From: an uncultured Pelagibacteraceae bacterium
GTDB taxonomy: Bacteria > Pseudomonadota > Alphaproteobacteria > Pelagibacterales > Pelagibacteraceae
Length of the DNA: 64,000 nucleotides
Reading direction: 5' to 3'
Assembly (NCBI GenBank): GCA_902530215.1
Contig: CABZZR010000004.1
Location: forward strand, 1-64,000
Position 1 is the first letter of the stretch. Each line of letters opens with the position of its first letter. The notes under the pieces were generated by a model. The model made no database searches. It was not told the DNA's origin and was given only the letters and a program-made list of their open reading frames with translations. This document shows, in pieces, positions 26,560 to 39,670 of the stretch. The translations under genes were made by a program, and so were the position numbers.

Positions 26560-28706
26560 CTTTTTTTTCTTGGTTTTGTTCCTGGTTTACCTTGGGTTGA
26601 TCTGCCTTCGGGGTAGATTTTATTTTGAAGTTTAGATTGTCTTATTTTTGGATTAATTCCAATCTCTAATTCGCTTGCCTCCAATTTTCTTATTTCATCT
26701 CTAATTTTTGCTGCCTCTTCAAATTCAAGATTTTCAGCAGATTCTTTCATTTTTTTCTTAAGTGATTTTAAATGTTTTTTTAAATTGTGACCTATGGATG
26801 TATCTACATTGATTTTAGCATAATCCTTTTCATATATACTTTCTAAAATATCAGTTATTTCTTTTTTTATTGAAGTAGCGTTAATATTATTTTTTTTATT
26901 GTAAGCTAGTTGTAAATTTCTTCTTCTATCAGTTTCTTCAATTGCTTTTTCTATACTTTTAGTTTTTTTATCAGCATACAGAATTGCTTTACCCTCAACA
27001 TTTCTTGCCGCTCTTCCTATTGTTTGAATCAAAGACCTCTCGGATCTTAAAAAACCTTCTTTGTCAGCATCTAATATTGCAACTAGAGCACATTCAGGAA
27101 TATCCAATCCTTCTCTTAGCAAATTAATTCCAACAAGAACATCAAAGACGCCCATTCTTAAATCTCTCATAATTTCAATTCTTTCTAGCGTGTCTATATC
27201 AGAGTGCATATATCTTACCTTAACTCCATTTTCATGAAGATATTCAGTTAAATCCTCAGCCATTTTTTTTGTCAAAGTTGTTACTAAAGATCTAAAATTT
27301 TTTTTGGCAACTTCTTTACATTCTGCTAGAAGATCATCAACTTGATTTTTTGCCGGTCTAATCTGTACTTCAGGATCACATAGCCCTGTAGGTCTTATTA
27401 CTTGATCCACAAATTTTCCAGAGGTTTGCCCAAGCTCCCAAGGTCCAGGTGTTGCAGAAACAAAAATAGTTTGAGTTCTCATAGCATCCCATTCTTGAAA
27501 TTTTAAAGGGCGATTATCCATGCATGAAGGAAGCCTAAAACCATACTCTGACAAAGTTTTTTTTCTCGTATAATCACCTTTATACATTCCGTTTAATTGT
27601 GGAACCGTTACATGACTTTCGTCAACAAAAATCAAAGTATTATCTGGAAAGTATTCAAAAAGAGTAGGAGGTGGTTCTCCCGGCTTTCTGCCTGTTAAAA
27701 ATCTAGAATAATTTTCTATTCCAGCGCAAGTTCCCGTTGCCTCGATCATTTCTAAATCAAATCGAGTTCTTTCATCTAATCTTTGTGCTTCTAAAAGTTT
27801 GTTTTCAGACTTATGTTTTTTTAAAGTAATTTCTAATTCTTTTTTTATTTCTACAATTGCCTGTTCAATAGTAGGTCTTGGAGTGATATAATGGCTATTT
27901 GCATATAATTTAATTAAATTTAAATCATTTGTTTTGCTGCCAGTCAGCGGATCAAATTCAACAATTGTTTCAACTTTATTTCCAAATAGAGAAATTCTCC
28001 AAGCTCTATCTTCTAAATGAGATGGAAAAATTTCTAAATTATCTCCTCTTACTCTAAACGTACCACGATGGAAATTGTGGTCATTTCTTTTATATTGTAG
28101 ATTAACTAAAGTTTTTATTATTTGTTCGCGGTTATGTTCATGATTTTTTTTAATTCCCAAAGTCATTTTACTGTAAGATTCAACTGAGCCCAAACCGTAG
28201 ATACAGGAAACACTTGCAACAATAATTACATCATCTCTTTCAAGCAGAGATCGAGTTGCTGAATGTCGCATTCTGTCTATCTGTTCATTAATAGATGCTT
28301 CTTTTTCAATATAGGTGTCGGATCTTGGTACGTAAGCTTCTGGAGTATAATAATCATAGTAAGATACAAAATATTCCACTGCATTTTTTGGAAAGAAAGT
28401 TTTCATCTCACCATATAGTTGAGCGGCTAACGTTTTATTTGGAGCAAGAATTAAAGCAGGTCTATTTAATGCCTCAATTATTTTTGCCATAGAAAATGTT
28501 TTGCCTGAACCAGTAACTCCCAATAAAACTTGGTCATTTTTTTTGTCTTTTATTCCTGAAATCAACTTTTTTATGGCCTCAGGCTGATCGCCGGCAGGTT
28601 TAAAATCAGAAACAGTAGATAGTTTAATTCCACCTTCTAATTTTTTTCCAAATAAAAAGTCTTTATCAATTGGATCTGACGACTTTTCTTGATATGTATT
28701 TTGCAT
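26556..28706 (-). CDS. uvrB: Excinuclease ABC subunit B
   Basis: UvrB is the damage-verifying helicase-like subunit of nucleotide-excision repair. The 716-residue protein shows Walker [17 protein letters not shown], the beta-hairpin region [20 protein letters not shown], the DExx-type box LIFVDESHV, helicase motif [11 protein letters not shown] and the C-terminal UvrC-binding UVR motif [19 protein letters not shown]. The last ~40 residues are basic. It heads a minus-strand run with the SDR, folB, uvrC and pgsA and is divergent from the aminotransferase, with only 33 bp between starts. Confidence 0.97.
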   Translation of the reverse strand: MQNTYQEKSSDPIDKDFLFGKKLEGGIKLSTVSDFKPAGDQPEAIKKLISGIKDKKNDQVLLGVTGSGKTFSMAKIIEALNRPALILAPNKTLAAQLYGEMKTFFPKNAVEYFVSYYDYYTPEAYVPRSDTYIEKEASINEQIDRMRHSATRSLLERDDVIIVASVSCIYGLGSVESYSKMTLGIKKNHEHNREQIIKTLVNLQYKRNDHNFHRGTFRVRGDNLEIFPSHLEDRAWRISLFGNKVETIVEFDPLTGSKTNDLNLIKLYANSHYITPRPTIEQAIVEIKKELEITLKKHKSENKLLEAQRLDERTRFDLEMIEATGTCAGIENYSRFLTGRKPGEPPPTLFEYFPDNTLIFVDESHVTVPQLNGMYKGDYTRKKTLSEYGFRLPSCMDNRPLKFQEWDAMRTQTIFVSATPGPWELGQTSGKFVDQVIRPTGLCDPEVQIRPAKNQVDDLLAECKEVAKKNFRSLVTTLTKKMAEDLTEYLHENGVKVRYMHSDIDTLERIEIMRDLRMGVFDVLVGINLLREGLDIPECALVAILDADKEGFLRSERSLIQTIGRAARNVEGKAILYADKKTKSIEKAIEETDRRRNLQLAYNKKNNINATSIKKEITDILESIYEKDYAKINVDTSIGHNLKKHLKSLKKKMKESAENLEFEEAAKIRDEIRKLEASELEIGINPKIRQSKLQNKIYPEGRSTQGKPGTKPRKKR

Positions 28707-28718
28707 AGTAATTAATAA

Positions 28719-30937
<2,219 letters not shown>

Positions 30938-30941
<4 letters not shown>

Positions 30942-31885
30942 TTTGATGACAAATGTTTTTCAGCTTCAAGTGCAGCCATGCATCCCATTCCGGCTGCAGT
31001 AACTGCCTGTCTAAATATTTTATCTTTAACATCTCCTGCAGCAAAAACACCAGGTACATTAGTCACAGTAGAGTCTGGTTTGGTAACTATATATCCCTCT
31101 TTATCCATATTTAGCTGACCTTTAAAAAGAGAGGTAGCCGGATCATGTCCGATAGCAATAAACAAGCCATCTATTTTTAATTCTTCTACCTTATTTGTTT
31201 TTACATTTTTAATTTTTAATCCTTTAACATTTTTTGGCTCATTATCTCCTATAACTTCTTCGACAACGCTGTCCCAAATTATTTCAATTTTTTTATTAGC
31301 CATTAGTTTCTCTTGAAGCATTTTCTCAGCTCTTAAAGCATTTCTTCTATGTATTAGTTTAACCTTTGAAGCAAATTTAGTTAAAAACATTGCTTCCTCA
31401 ACAGCAGCATTGCCTCCACCAACTACTGCAACAATTTTATCTTTAAAGAAAAAGCCGTCACAAGTCGCACATGCAGAAACTCCAAACCCTCTAAATTTCT
31501 GTTCCGATTCTATATTGAGCCATCTAGCTTGAGCTCCCGTTGAAATAATAATTGAATCTGCGGTATATTTTTGTCCACCATCTCCAACAGCTTCAAACGG
31601 TTTAGATTTTAGGTTTACAGAAGCAATATGATCCTCAATCATTTCTGTTCCGACAGCTTTTGCCTGATCTTTCATTTGATCCATTAACCAAGGTCCTTGG
31701 ATAACTTTTGAAAAACCAGGATAATTTTCTACATCAGTAGTTGTTGATAATTGTCCTCCAGGCTCCATACCATGCACAAGCATAGGCTTTAACATTGCCC
31801 TAGCTGCATAAACTGCAGCAGTATATCCAGCAGGACCAGATCCTATAATCAAGACTTTAGAATGTTTTTTTGAATTATTGTTCAT
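30938..31885 (-). CDS. trxB: Thioredoxin-disulfide reductase
   Basis: TrxB reduces thioredoxin with NADPH. The 315-residue protein has the FAD motif VLIIGSGPAGYTAAVYAAR, GMEPGGQLSTTTDVENYPGF, the redox-active CATC (ACATCDGFF), the NADPH motif VAVVGGGNAAVEEA and GVFAAGDVKDKIFRQAVTAAG. All features of low-molecular-weight bacterial TrxB are intact. It is downstream of guaC on the minus strand. Confidence 0.95.
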
Positions 31886-31933
31886 ACTTTACACTAATAT
31901 GGGTACTTTTAATAAAATTTAAAGCTTTTAATC

Positions 31934-32965
31934 TTATTTAAAAGTATCATTAAATTGTTGGTTCACTCTTACAAAAGTTGTGCATTTGCTAAGCTGTTTG
32001 AGAGAAGGGGCACCAACATAAGTACAACTACTTCTTAAGCCGCCCAGTATATTTTGGACAGTGTCTTTTATTTTACCACGGAATTTTAATTGGACTTTTT
32101 TTCCTTCACTACTTCTATAATCCGAAAGTCCTCCATAATGTTTTTCAAGTGCTGTATCTGAACTTGACCCGTAAAATTCGATAAATTGAGATCCATTTTT
32201 TTTTACTTTTTTTCCACCACCTTCTTCGTGACCCGCTAGCATACCTCCCAACATAACAAAATCACCACCACCACCAAATGCTTTTGCTACGTCACCAGGA
32301 CATGTGCATCCTCCATCAGCAATAATATGAGCGCCTAATCCGTGAGCTGCATCAGCACATTCTATAACCGCACTAAGTTGAGGATAACCTACACCTGTTT
32401 GGATACGTGTCGTACAAACACTGCCCGGGCCAATGCCAACTTTTACAATATCGGCTCCATTCATAACTAGTTCTTGGGTCATATCTGCAGTCACAACATT
32501 TCCAGCAATTATAGTTTTAGTTGGATATTTTTCTCTTACAGAACTTACAAATTTGCTAAAATGATCAGAGTATCCATTTGCAATATCAATACATATAAAT
32601 TCAAAAAAACTACATTCTTTCATTATTTCATTTAATCGTTTGTAGTCTTCGGGGCTAGTCCCGGTACTGAGAATTAAGTGCTGGTGAATTCCTTTTACAG
32701 AAGAATTCCGTTTAATTGCTTTTAGATTATGTTGTTTTGTTAAACACGTCATTATTTCAAATTCAGCTAAGTTTTTTGCAATTTCTATTTCTCCAACACC
32801 ATCCATATTGGCAGCTATAATTGGAATACCTGACCATTGATGATTGGAGTATTTAAATTTATAGGTACGTTTAAGTTCTACGTCTTTACGACTAGATAGC
32901 GTACTGCGTTTTGGCCGAAACAAAACATCGGCATAATCCAACTTGATATCTTCTTCAATACGCAT
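31934..32965 (-). CDS. guaC: GMP reductase
   Basis: GuaC reductively deaminates GMP to IMP, returning guanine nucleotides to the purine pool. The 343-residue protein starts [22 protein letters not shown], the exact beginning style of the enterobacterial GuaC type, with [23 protein letters not shown], the catalytic cysteine loop [20 protein letters not shown] and [11 protein letters not shown]. It lacks the CBS domains of IMP dehydrogenase, which separates it from GuaB. Close similarity to gammaproteobacterial enzymes raises the possibility of transfer, but I cannot test this here. Confidence 0.93.
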   Translation of the reverse strand: MRIEEDIKLDYADVLFRPKRSTLSSRKDVELKRTYKFKYSNHQWSGIPIIAANMDGVGEIEIAKNLAEFEIMTCLTKQHNLKAIKRNSSVKGIHQHLILSTGTSPEDYKRLNEIMKECSFFEFICIDIANGYSDHFSKFVSSVREKYPTKTIIAGNVVTADMTQELVMNGADIVKVGIGPGSVCTTRIQTGVGYPQLSAVIECADAAHGLGAHIIADGGCTCPGDVAKAFGGGGDFVMLGGMLAGHEEGGGKKVKKNGSQFIEFYGSSSDTALEKHYGGLSDYRSSEGKKVQLKFRGKIKDTVQNILGGLRSSCTYVGAPSLKQLSKCTTFVRVNQQFNDTFK

Positions 32966-33061
32966 ATTTCCATTTGAGATGTATAAAGGATTCTGATTTC
33001 AAATAAAACCTATTTATTATGTTGTAGCAAAATAAAAATTAGGAATATATATTAAGTGTTT

Positions 33062-34027
33062 ATGGGAAAATTGAGAGCATTGCTTTTAACTGAGGGTATG
33101 CACGGTATGATTAGTCAATCAGAGGGAATGGCAAAGGCTTTAAAGGCTGAATTTATCCACAAAACTGTTAATATAAAATTTCCCTGGAAACTGATTCCTC
33201 CAAAATTAACACCAATTTCCTCAATAATTTTTAAAGATAAAATTTATTTTTCTGAAAATCAAACCCCAGATATAATTATTTCATGTGGAAGAAAAAGTGT
33301 AATTCCTTCAATTTTTTTTAAAAAGCATAACAAAAAAATATTTACAATTCATATTCAGGATCCAAAAATAAATCTTGAAAAATTTGATTTGGTTGTTGCG
33401 CCAGAACATGATGGTTTAAAAGGAGAAAATGTAATAAATACTAAAGGAGCTATACATTATATTACGAAGTCTGAAATAGAAAATGCCAGACCTTATTTGT
33501 TGAATAAGGCAGGAGATTCAAAAATTATTTCTTTAATTTTGGGCGGGCCAAATAAATATTATGATTTTAGTGAAAAACAATTAAGTAAGATTTTCAGTGA
33601 TATAAAAGATATTTTTATATCAAATGGATTTAAAGTAATAGTTATCCCATCTATAAGAACTCCAAAAAAAATAATTAATTTAGCTTTGAAAGAGTTTGAC
33701 TCTAATAGTCATGTTGTACAAACAGTTGACAAACAAGCTTATTTATCTTCTTTTGCTTTATCAGATAAAATAATTGTTACTTGCGATTCAACGTCAATGA
33801 TTTCTGAAGCAGCAACATCAGGCAAACCAATATTTGTTGCACATATGAAGGCAAAAAAAAATAATTATAGATTTAAAAGATTCTTTAAGCTATTTAAAGA
33901 AATGAGAATCATAAAAGACCTAGGTGATGATATTAATAATTGGACTTATGATAATCTTAATGAAGCGGATAGAATAGCAAAATTAATAAACATAAAAATT
34001 GAGAGCAAGCAAAAATGGAATTTTTAA
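33062..34027 (+). CDS. ELM1/DUF1022-family protein (glycosyltransferase-like fold)
   Basis: The 321-residue product (ATG at 33062; an in-frame GTG two codons earlier is possible) has the family pattern LLLTEGMHGMISQSEGMAKAL at the start and ILGGPNKYYDFS, VIPSIRTPK and VTCDSTSMISEAATSGKPIFV in the second half. DUF1022 was named from plant mitochondrial fission factor ELM1 and resembles GT-B glycosyltransferases (the DSTSMISEA region looks like a sugar-nucleotide site). Bacterial function is not established. It overlaps the next gene by 13 bp, implying coupled expression. Confidence 0.75.
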   Translation: MGKLRALLLTEGMHGMISQSEGMAKALKAEFIHKTVNIKFPWKLIPPKLTPISSIIFKDKIYFSENQTPDIIISCGRKSVIPSIFFKKHNKKIFTIHIQDPKINLEKFDLVVAPEHDGLKGENVINTKGAIHYITKSEIENARPYLLNKAGDSKIISLILGGPNKYYDFSEKQLSKIFSDIKDIFISNGFKVIVIPSIRTPKKIINLALKEFDSNSHVVQTVDKQAYLSSFALSDKIIVTCDSTSMISEAATSGKPIFVAHMKAKKNNYRFKRFFKLFKEMRIIKDLGDDINNWTYDNLNEADRIAKLINIKIESKQKWNF

Positions 34028-34677
34028 ATTCGATTAAAAAAAGAATAGAATTTTATAACTCCCCTTTTGCTCATTGGGAAATAAATAAACCGTTAACCAC
34101 AAATCAAATAAATGAAATTTGCGAAACCCAAATAATAAATTTAGCTGAAATGAACATTAAATATGATGGCACTAGAGCAATTGATGGAGGCGAAGGTAAG
34201 TTTAGACAGGGGATAACATCTGGTGGTAAAGCAATTAAATTTAGAAATTTTATCACAAAAGATAATTGTGATAATTATCCGAATCTTAATTTATTAATTC
34301 AAGAACTAAGGTCAAAAGAAACTCATAATTTTATTAGTGAATTAATTAAAAAAAAATTATCCAACACTTTTGTCAGAGTTGAGATAATTTGTGATAGACA
34401 AGGTTTCTGGTTAAAACCTCATTGCGATATAAAAGAAAAATTAATTTCTTGTCTTTTGTTTGCCAATCCATTTGATGAATCTGAAAATTTAGGAACAGAT
34501 TTATATGATAAAAATTTAAAAAAAATAAAAACTGTTCCATATAAAGATAATTATGGTTATTTTTTTTCCAGTGGAGAAAATACATGGCATGGTATGGAAA
34601 AAAAAGAAATTAAGAAAGAGAGAAGATGTTTACAAATAAACTATGTTACTTTTGAAACTGATTGGAAAGTTTTTTAA
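34015..34677 (+). CDS. 2-oxoglutarate/Fe(II) oxygenase-like protein
   Basis: I do not recognise a named family for this 220-residue protein. It shows the metal-binding pattern of 2OG-Fe(II) oxygenases: HCD (H-x-D in [14 protein letters not shown]), then a distal histidine in [12 protein letters not shown] and an arginine 10-12 residues later ([11 protein letters not shown]) that could bind 2-oxoglutarate. The preceding segment [16 protein letters not shown] fits the double-stranded helix core. It overlaps the ELM1-family gene by 13 bp and the convergent carB by 4 bp. A hydroxylase acting on a sugar, lipid or protein linked to the ELM1 product is inferred. Confidence 0.6.
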   Translation: MEFLNSIKKRIEFYNSPFAHWEINKPLTTNQINEICETQIINLAEMNIKYDGTRAIDGGEGKFRQGITSGGKAIKFRNFITKDNCDNYPNLNLLIQELRSKETHNFISELIKKKLSNTFVRVEIICDRQGFWLKPHCDIKEKLISCLLFANPFDESENLGTDLYDKNLKKIKTVPYKDNYGYFFSSGENTWHGMEKKEIKKERRCLQINYVTFETDWKVF

Positions 34678-37600
34678 TTTTCCTGAAGAGATTTTATTTT
34701 AAGTTTTTTAGTTTTCAGTGATTTAATTGCCTCTAAAAAGGAATATGCGGTCGACATGTTTGTGCAGTAAGGAATTTTATTTACCAATGTTCCTCTTCTT
34801 AATGCTCGTGCATCACTAATTCTATGTTCACTGTTTCCACCGCCAGTATTAATTACCAAAGATATTTTCTTTGAATTTAAGATATCGACTATATGCGGTT
34901 TTCCACTACTTACTTTATTTATCTTTTTACACTTCATGCCATTTTGACCAAGAACTTTAGCAGTTCCTTTTGTTGCTGATAAACTAAACCCCATTTTTAA
35001 CAATCTTTGTGCGATGCCAATAATTTCTTGTTTGTGAGAGTCTTTAACAGATAAAAATGCCAAACCACTTGTTGGCAATGAATTTGATGCAGCAATCTGA
35101 CTTTTGGCTATCGCCATTCCAAAGTCATCATCAAAACCCATTACTTCACCGGTTGATTTCATTTCTGGTCCAAGAAGGAGATCACTATCTGGAAATTTAT
35201 TGAATGGAAATACAGCTTCTTTTACAGCAAATCGTTTATTAGTTTTATATTTTAATTTATATTTTGAAAGTTTTTCACCTGTCATTATTCTTGATGCAAT
35301 TTTTGCAAGTGGGATACCGTTTGCTTTGGAAACAAAAGGAATTGTTCTGCTCGCTCTAGGGTTTACTTCGATCACAAAAATTTCATCTTTTTTTATTGCA
35401 TATTGAATATTTAAAAAACCTTTAACTTTTAATGCTAAGGCCAATTTTCTGGTTTGAATTTTTAATTCTCTTAAAAGATTTTGTTTAATTGATACGGGCG
35501 GCAAACAACATGCAGAGTCACCGGAGTGAATTCCTGCTTCTTCTATATGCTGCATAATTCCAGCCACGTAGACATCTTTACCATCAGATATTGCATCCAC
35601 ATCTACCTCCATAGCGTTATCAATAAATTTATCTATTAAAATAGGATTTTGTTCTGATGCTTTAAAGGCTTCATTTATGAATTGTTTTAATTGACTTTTA
35701 TCATGAACTATTTCCATTGCTCTTCCCCCCAAAACATAAGAAGGCCTCACAATAACTGGAAGACCAATTTTTTCTGATATTTTTATTGCTTGGTCAAACT
35801 TATTTGCAATTCCACTTTCAGCTTGTTTTAAATTAAGTCGAATTAATAAATTTCTAAATCTGTCCCTGTCTTCTGCAAGATCAATCGATGAATATTGAGT
35901 GCCAAGAATTGGCAGCCTATTTTCGTATAGAAATTTTGCAAGCTTTATTGGGGTTTGTCCACCAAATTGAGCAATAACTCCTAGCAATTTCCCTTTTGAT
36001 TTTTCTTTTAAAATTATGTTGTAAACATATTCTTCAATTAAAGGTTCAAAATATAATCTATCACTTGTGTCATAATCTGTTGAAACAGTTTCGGGGTTGC
36101 AGTTAACCATAATGGTTTCAAATCCTGCATCTTTTAAGGAAAAACTGGCCTGACAACAGCAGTAATCAAATTCAATTCCTTGACCAATCCTATTTGGACC
36201 TCCTCCAAGTATAATTATTTTTTTATTATTACTCGGTTCAGCCTCACATTCTGTGCTTAAAGAGAAATTTCTTTGATAAGTTGAATACATATATGGTGTA
36301 AATGATTTAAATTCTGCCGCACAAGTATCTACTTTTTTATAAACAGGAAAAACTTTTAAAGCTGTTCTTTTGTATCTTATTATTTTTTCTTTAATTCCAG
36401 TAAGTTCAGATAGTTTTTTATCTGAAAAACCTAGTGACTTTATTCTATTAAATTCAGCAAAGGTTTTAGGTAGGCCCTTTTTAATAATATTATTTTCTTC
36501 ATCAACAATCTCCTTTATTTGATTTAAAAACCATGGATCAACTTTTGATAATTTATATATAGTGTTCATAGAAATTTTTTTCCTAAAGGCCTCAGCAATA
36601 AGAATTAATTTATTGGGAATATTTACTTTTAATTGTTTTAAAATTTCTTTTTTTGAATAGCTAAAAATATTATCCATTCCTGATAATCCAGTTTCTAATG
36701 ATACAAGTGCTTTTTGAAGAGATTCTTTAAAATTTCTTCCTATTGCCATTGCCTCTCCAACTGATCGCATAGATGTACCTAAAATTGCTTTAGTGTCTGA
36801 AAATTTTTCAAAAGTAAATCTTGGAATTTTTGTTACCACATAATCGATTGTAGGTTCAAAAGATACTGGAGTTATTTTTGTAATTTCATTTTGAAGTTCA
36901 TCCAAAGTATAACCAATTGCTAATTTTGCTGCTACTTTTGCAATTGGAAATCCTGTTGCTTTCGAGGCTAATGCAGATGATCTCGAAACTCTTGGATTCA
37001 TTTCAATGATTACCATTCTTCCATTTTTAGGATTAATTGCAAATTGAACATTTGAACCTCCGGTCTCAACACCTATTTTTCTTAAACATGCAATAGATGC
37101 ATTTCTCATCACTTGATATTCTTTATCTGTTAATGTGAGAGCTGGTGCGACGGTAACCGAATCGCCAGTGTGTGTTCCCATTGGATCAACATTTTCAATC
37201 GAACAAATTATTATGCAGTTATTATTTCTGTCACGCACGACTTCCATTTCGAATTCTTTCCAGCCATCTAAACACTCTTCAACTAATACTTGGTTTTGTG
37301 GTGATTCGTGTATGCCTTCTTTAACGATTTTAAAGAAATCTTTTTTAGATCTAGCGATCCCTCCTCCTAATCCACCTAAAGTAAAAGAAGGTCTGATGAT
37401 AGCTGGTAAGCCAATTTTTTTTAAACATTTTGATGCCTGATTAAAACTATCGATGATTTCAGATTTTGGTAAGTCGATACCAATTTCTGACATGTTCCTC
37501 CTAAATTTCTTTCTATCCTCAGCATTAGCAATCGCTTTTGAATTAGCCCCAATAAGTTCAATTTTATATTTTTTTAATAAACCAGATTTTTCTGCTTTAA

Positions 37601-37898
37601 TCGCGAGGTTCAAAGCAGTTTGCCCACCCATAGTAGGAAGAATAGCATTAGGTCTCTCTTTTTTAATTACTTCCTCAAGTATTTCAATCGATATTGGTTC
37701 TATATAAGTTTTATCAGCAACCTCAGGATCAGTCATTATTGTTGCAGGATTTGAATTAATTAATATTACTTTATAGCCCTCATCCTTCAGTGCTTTACAA
37801 GCCTGTGTTCCTGAATAATCAAACTCACACGCTTGACCAATTATTATCGGTCCAGCACCAATAACTAAAATTTTTTTAATATCTTTTCTTTTTGGCAT
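34674..37898 (-). CDS. carB: Carbamoyl-phosphate synthase large subunit
   Basis: CarB makes carbamoyl phosphate for arginine and pyrimidines from bicarbonate, ATP and glutamine-derived ammonia. The 1074-residue protein has the duplicated ATP-grasp halves: N-half [22 protein letters not shown] and [20 protein letters not shown]-half [19 protein letters not shown] and [17 protein letters not shown], plus the C-terminal MGS regulatory domain ([15 protein letters not shown]). It overlaps carA by 23 bp and probably depends on it for translation. Confidence 0.97.
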   Translation of the reverse strand: MPKRKDIKKILVIGAGPIIIGQACEFDYSGTQACKALKDEGYKVILINSNPATIMTDPEVADKTYIEPISIEILEEVIKKERPNAILPTMGGQTALNLAIKAEKSGLLKKYKIELIGANSKAIANAEDRKKFRRNMSEIGIDLPKSEIIDSFNQASKCLKKIGLPAIIRPSFTLGGLGGGIARSKKDFFKIVKEGIHESPQNQVLVEECLDGWKEFEMEVVRDRNNNCIIICSIENVDPMGTHTGDSVTVAPALTLTDKEYQVMRNASIACLRKIGVETGGSNVQFAINPKNGRMVIIEMNPRVSRSSALASKATGFPIAKVAAKLAIGYTLDELQNEITKITPVSFEPTIDYVVTKIPRFTFEKFSDTKAILGTSMRSVGEAMAIGRNFKESLQKALVSLETGLSGMDNIFSYSKKEILKQLKVNIPNKLILIAEAFRKKISMNTIYKLSKVDPWFLNQIKEIVDEENNIIKKGLPKTFAEFNRIKSLGFSDKKLSELTGIKEKIIRYKRTALKVFPVYKKVDTCAAEFKSFTPYMYSTYQRNFSLSTECEAEPSNNKKIIILGGGPNRIGQGIEFDYCCCQASFSLKDAGFETIMVNCNPETVSTDYDTSDRLYFEPLIEEYVYNIILKEKSKGKLLGVIAQFGGQTPIKLAKFLYENRLPILGTQYSSIDLAEDRDRFRNLLIRLNLKQAESGIANKFDQAIKISEKIGLPVIVRPSYVLGGRAMEIVHDKSQLKQFINEAFKASEQNPILIDKFIDNAMEVDVDAISDGKDVYVAGIMQHIEEAGIHSGDSACCLPPVSIKQNLLRELKIQTRKLALALKVKGFLNIQYAIKKDEIFVIEVNPRASRTIPFVSKANGIPLAKIASRIMTGEKLSKYKLKYKTNKRFAVKEAVFPFNKFPDSDLLLGPEMKSTGEVMGFDDDFGMAIAKSQIAASNSLPTSGLAFLSVKDSHKQEIIGIAQRLLKMGFSLSATKGTAKVLGQNGMKCKKINKVSSGKPHIVDILNSKKISLVINTGGGNSEHRISDARALRRGTLVNKIPYCTNMSTAYSFLEAIKSLKTKKLKIKSLQEN

Positions 37899-39087
37899 AT
37901 TTTTTTACTTCATTAATAAAGTCACCGAATAAATAATAGCTATCTTGTGGACCAGGATTTGATTCGGGATGATATTGAACAGAAAAAACTGGTTTGTTTT
38001 TTAATTTAATTCCCTCTATGCAATTATCAAATAAAGATTTGTGGGTAACTTCTATATTCTTATTCAAACTTTCTTTAACAATTTCGAAACCGTGGTTTTG
38101 GCTTGTAATTTCAACTTTTTTGGTAATTAAATTTTTAACTGGATGATTGGCTCCTCTATGTCCAAGTTTCATTTTTTTTGTTTTAGCATTTAACGCTAAA
38201 GCAAGAATTTGATGACCTAAACAAATTCCAAAAATTGGTAGATTAAGTTTAATTAATTTTTGAATAATCTTTACGGAATACTTTCCGGTTGCAGCTGGAT
38301 CTCCAGGTCCATTTGACAAAAATATTCCATCTGGTTTTAATTGCAATATTTCTTCAGCTGTTTTTTTACAAGGCACAACAATTACTTCACAGTTATAATT
38401 TGAAAAATATCTTAAAATATTTTCTTTAATTCCATAATCTATAGCCACTATTCTTAAAGATTTTTTTTTGTTTTTTACAAATCCTTTTCCCTTTTTCCAG
38501 GTTTTTAAACCTTTCCATTTATATATTTTTTTTGTAGTTACTTCTTGCGCAAGGTCTAAACCATTCAAGCCTGGCCATTTGATTGAATTATTCAATAATT
38601 TTTTAATATTAAAATTTCCTTTTTTATTATTATAAATAGTTCCCTTGGGGGCTCCTTTGCTTCTAATAAAATTTGTTAAACCTCTAGTGTCTAAACCTGT
38701 TATTCCAACAATCTTATTTTTTTTAAGCCATTTGTCTAAATTTTTAAGAGATCGGTAATTTGAAGGATTTGTTATTTCAGAGTTAAATATAACACCTCTA
38801 GTCCAAATTTTATCAGATTCGTGATCCTCATTATTAGTCCCAACATTTCCTATATGAGGAAAAGTAAAATTAATAATTTGTCCAGCATAAGATGGATCAG
38901 AGATAATCTCTTGGTATCCGGTTATAGAAGTATTAAAACAAACTTCACCAGTAGCAACCCCTTGGTACCCAAAACCTACACCCTTGAAGTGCTGTCCATT
39001 TTCTAAAACTAAAATACCCGTTGATTTAATCTCTTTAAGATTATTTTTTTTGAATTGGTTTAAATTTGTTTTTTTTAACAAATACAA
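37876..39087 (-). CDS. carA: Carbamoyl-phosphate synthase small subunit
   Basis: CarA is the glutaminase that supplies ammonia to CarB. The ~403-residue protein has the N-terminal CPSase domain ([19 protein letters not shown]) and a class I glutamine amidotransferase with the nucleophile elbow [13 protein letters not shown] and HPE in [12 protein letters not shown]. No in-frame ATG is available near the domain start; TTG at 39087 (or 39081) is the best candidate, so this is a non-ATG start. The 100-bp upstream gap contains an 8-bp palindrome TTGCGCAA at 39124-39131 but no clear attenuator or riboswitch. Confidence 0.95.
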   Translation of the reverse strand: MYLLKKTNLNQFKKNNLKEIKSTGILVLENGQHFKGVGFGYQGVATGEVCFNTSITGYQEIISDPSYAGQIINFTFPHIGNVGTNNEDHESDKIWTRGVIFNSEITNPSNYRSLKNLDKWLKKNKIVGITGLDTRGLTNFIRSKGAPKGTIYNNKKGNFNIKKLLNNSIKWPGLNGLDLAQEVTTKKIYKWKGLKTWKKGKGFVKNKKKSLRIVAIDYGIKENILRYFSNYNCEVIVVPCKKTAEEILQLKPDGIFLSNGPGDPAATGKYSVKIIQKLIKLNLPIFGICLGHQILALALNAKTKKMKLGHRGANHPVKNLITKKVEITSQNHGFEIVKESLNKNIEVTHKSLFDNCIEGIKLKNKPVFSVQYHPESNPGPQDSYYLFGDFINEVKKYAKKKRY

Positions 39088-39211
39088 CTCATGAGTTAAA
39101 GGCTTTTACTATAAAACATGGTTTTGCGCAACATGTGAATATTAAAGAAATAAAAATTTTAAAAAAAATTTCTTTTGAACCTAAATAATGATTAAAGTAG
39201 ATTATTTTATA

Positions 39212-39670
39212 ATGACATTAAAAGATAATATAAATTCAAAGTTTCAAAATGCCCTTAAAAATAAAGATAAAAATTTAATTTCTACTTTACGTTTAGTTCT
39301 TGCTGCAATTAAGGATGGTGAAATTGCTAAAAGAAAGGGTGATAAAAAAGACATTACAGATAATGATATTATGTCGATTCTTAAAAAAATGATTAAGCAA
39401 CGAAAAGAATCTGCTGATATATTCAAAAAGGCAGGGAGAGAAGAGCTCTTCAAGAAAGAGGGCGATGAAGTTTTGATTATTGAGTCATTTTTACCTAAAC
39501 AAATGAGTGATGAGAAGATGGAGCAACTGTGCAAAAAAACAATTTTAGAAACCAACGCCTCCTCAGTAAAGGATTTGGGAAAAGTAATAGGTATTTTGAA
39601 AAAAAAACATGCCAATGATTTGGACTTTGCAAAAGTGGGAAATTTTTTAAAAAGTGAACTTAATAAATGA
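39212..39670 (+). CDS. YqeY/GatB-domain protein
   Basis: The product from the ATG at 39212 is 152 residues (MTLKDNINSKFQNALKNKDK), a better family start than the upstream ATG at 39188. It is the helical YqeY domain, homologous to the tRNA-binding tail of GatB: LISTLRLVLAAIKDGEIAKR, LKKMIKQRKESADIFKKAGRE, EVLIIESFLPKQMSDEK. Function is unknown, possibly tRNA-related. It overlaps dnaG by 4 bp in the yqeY-dnaG-rpoD order common in alphaproteobacteria. Confidence 0.88.
   Translation: MTLKDNINSKFQNALKNKDKNLISTLRLVLAAIKDGEIAKRKGDKKDITDNDIMSILKKMIKQRKESADIFKKAGREELFKKEGDEVLIIESFLPKQMSDEKMEQLCKKTILETNASSVKDLGKVIGILKKKHANDLDFAKVGNFLKSELNK

Noticed and set aside
39088-39187. Possible riboswitch or attenuator before carA
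   Set aside because: No long stem with a T run, no leader peptide and no known aptamer core could be found.
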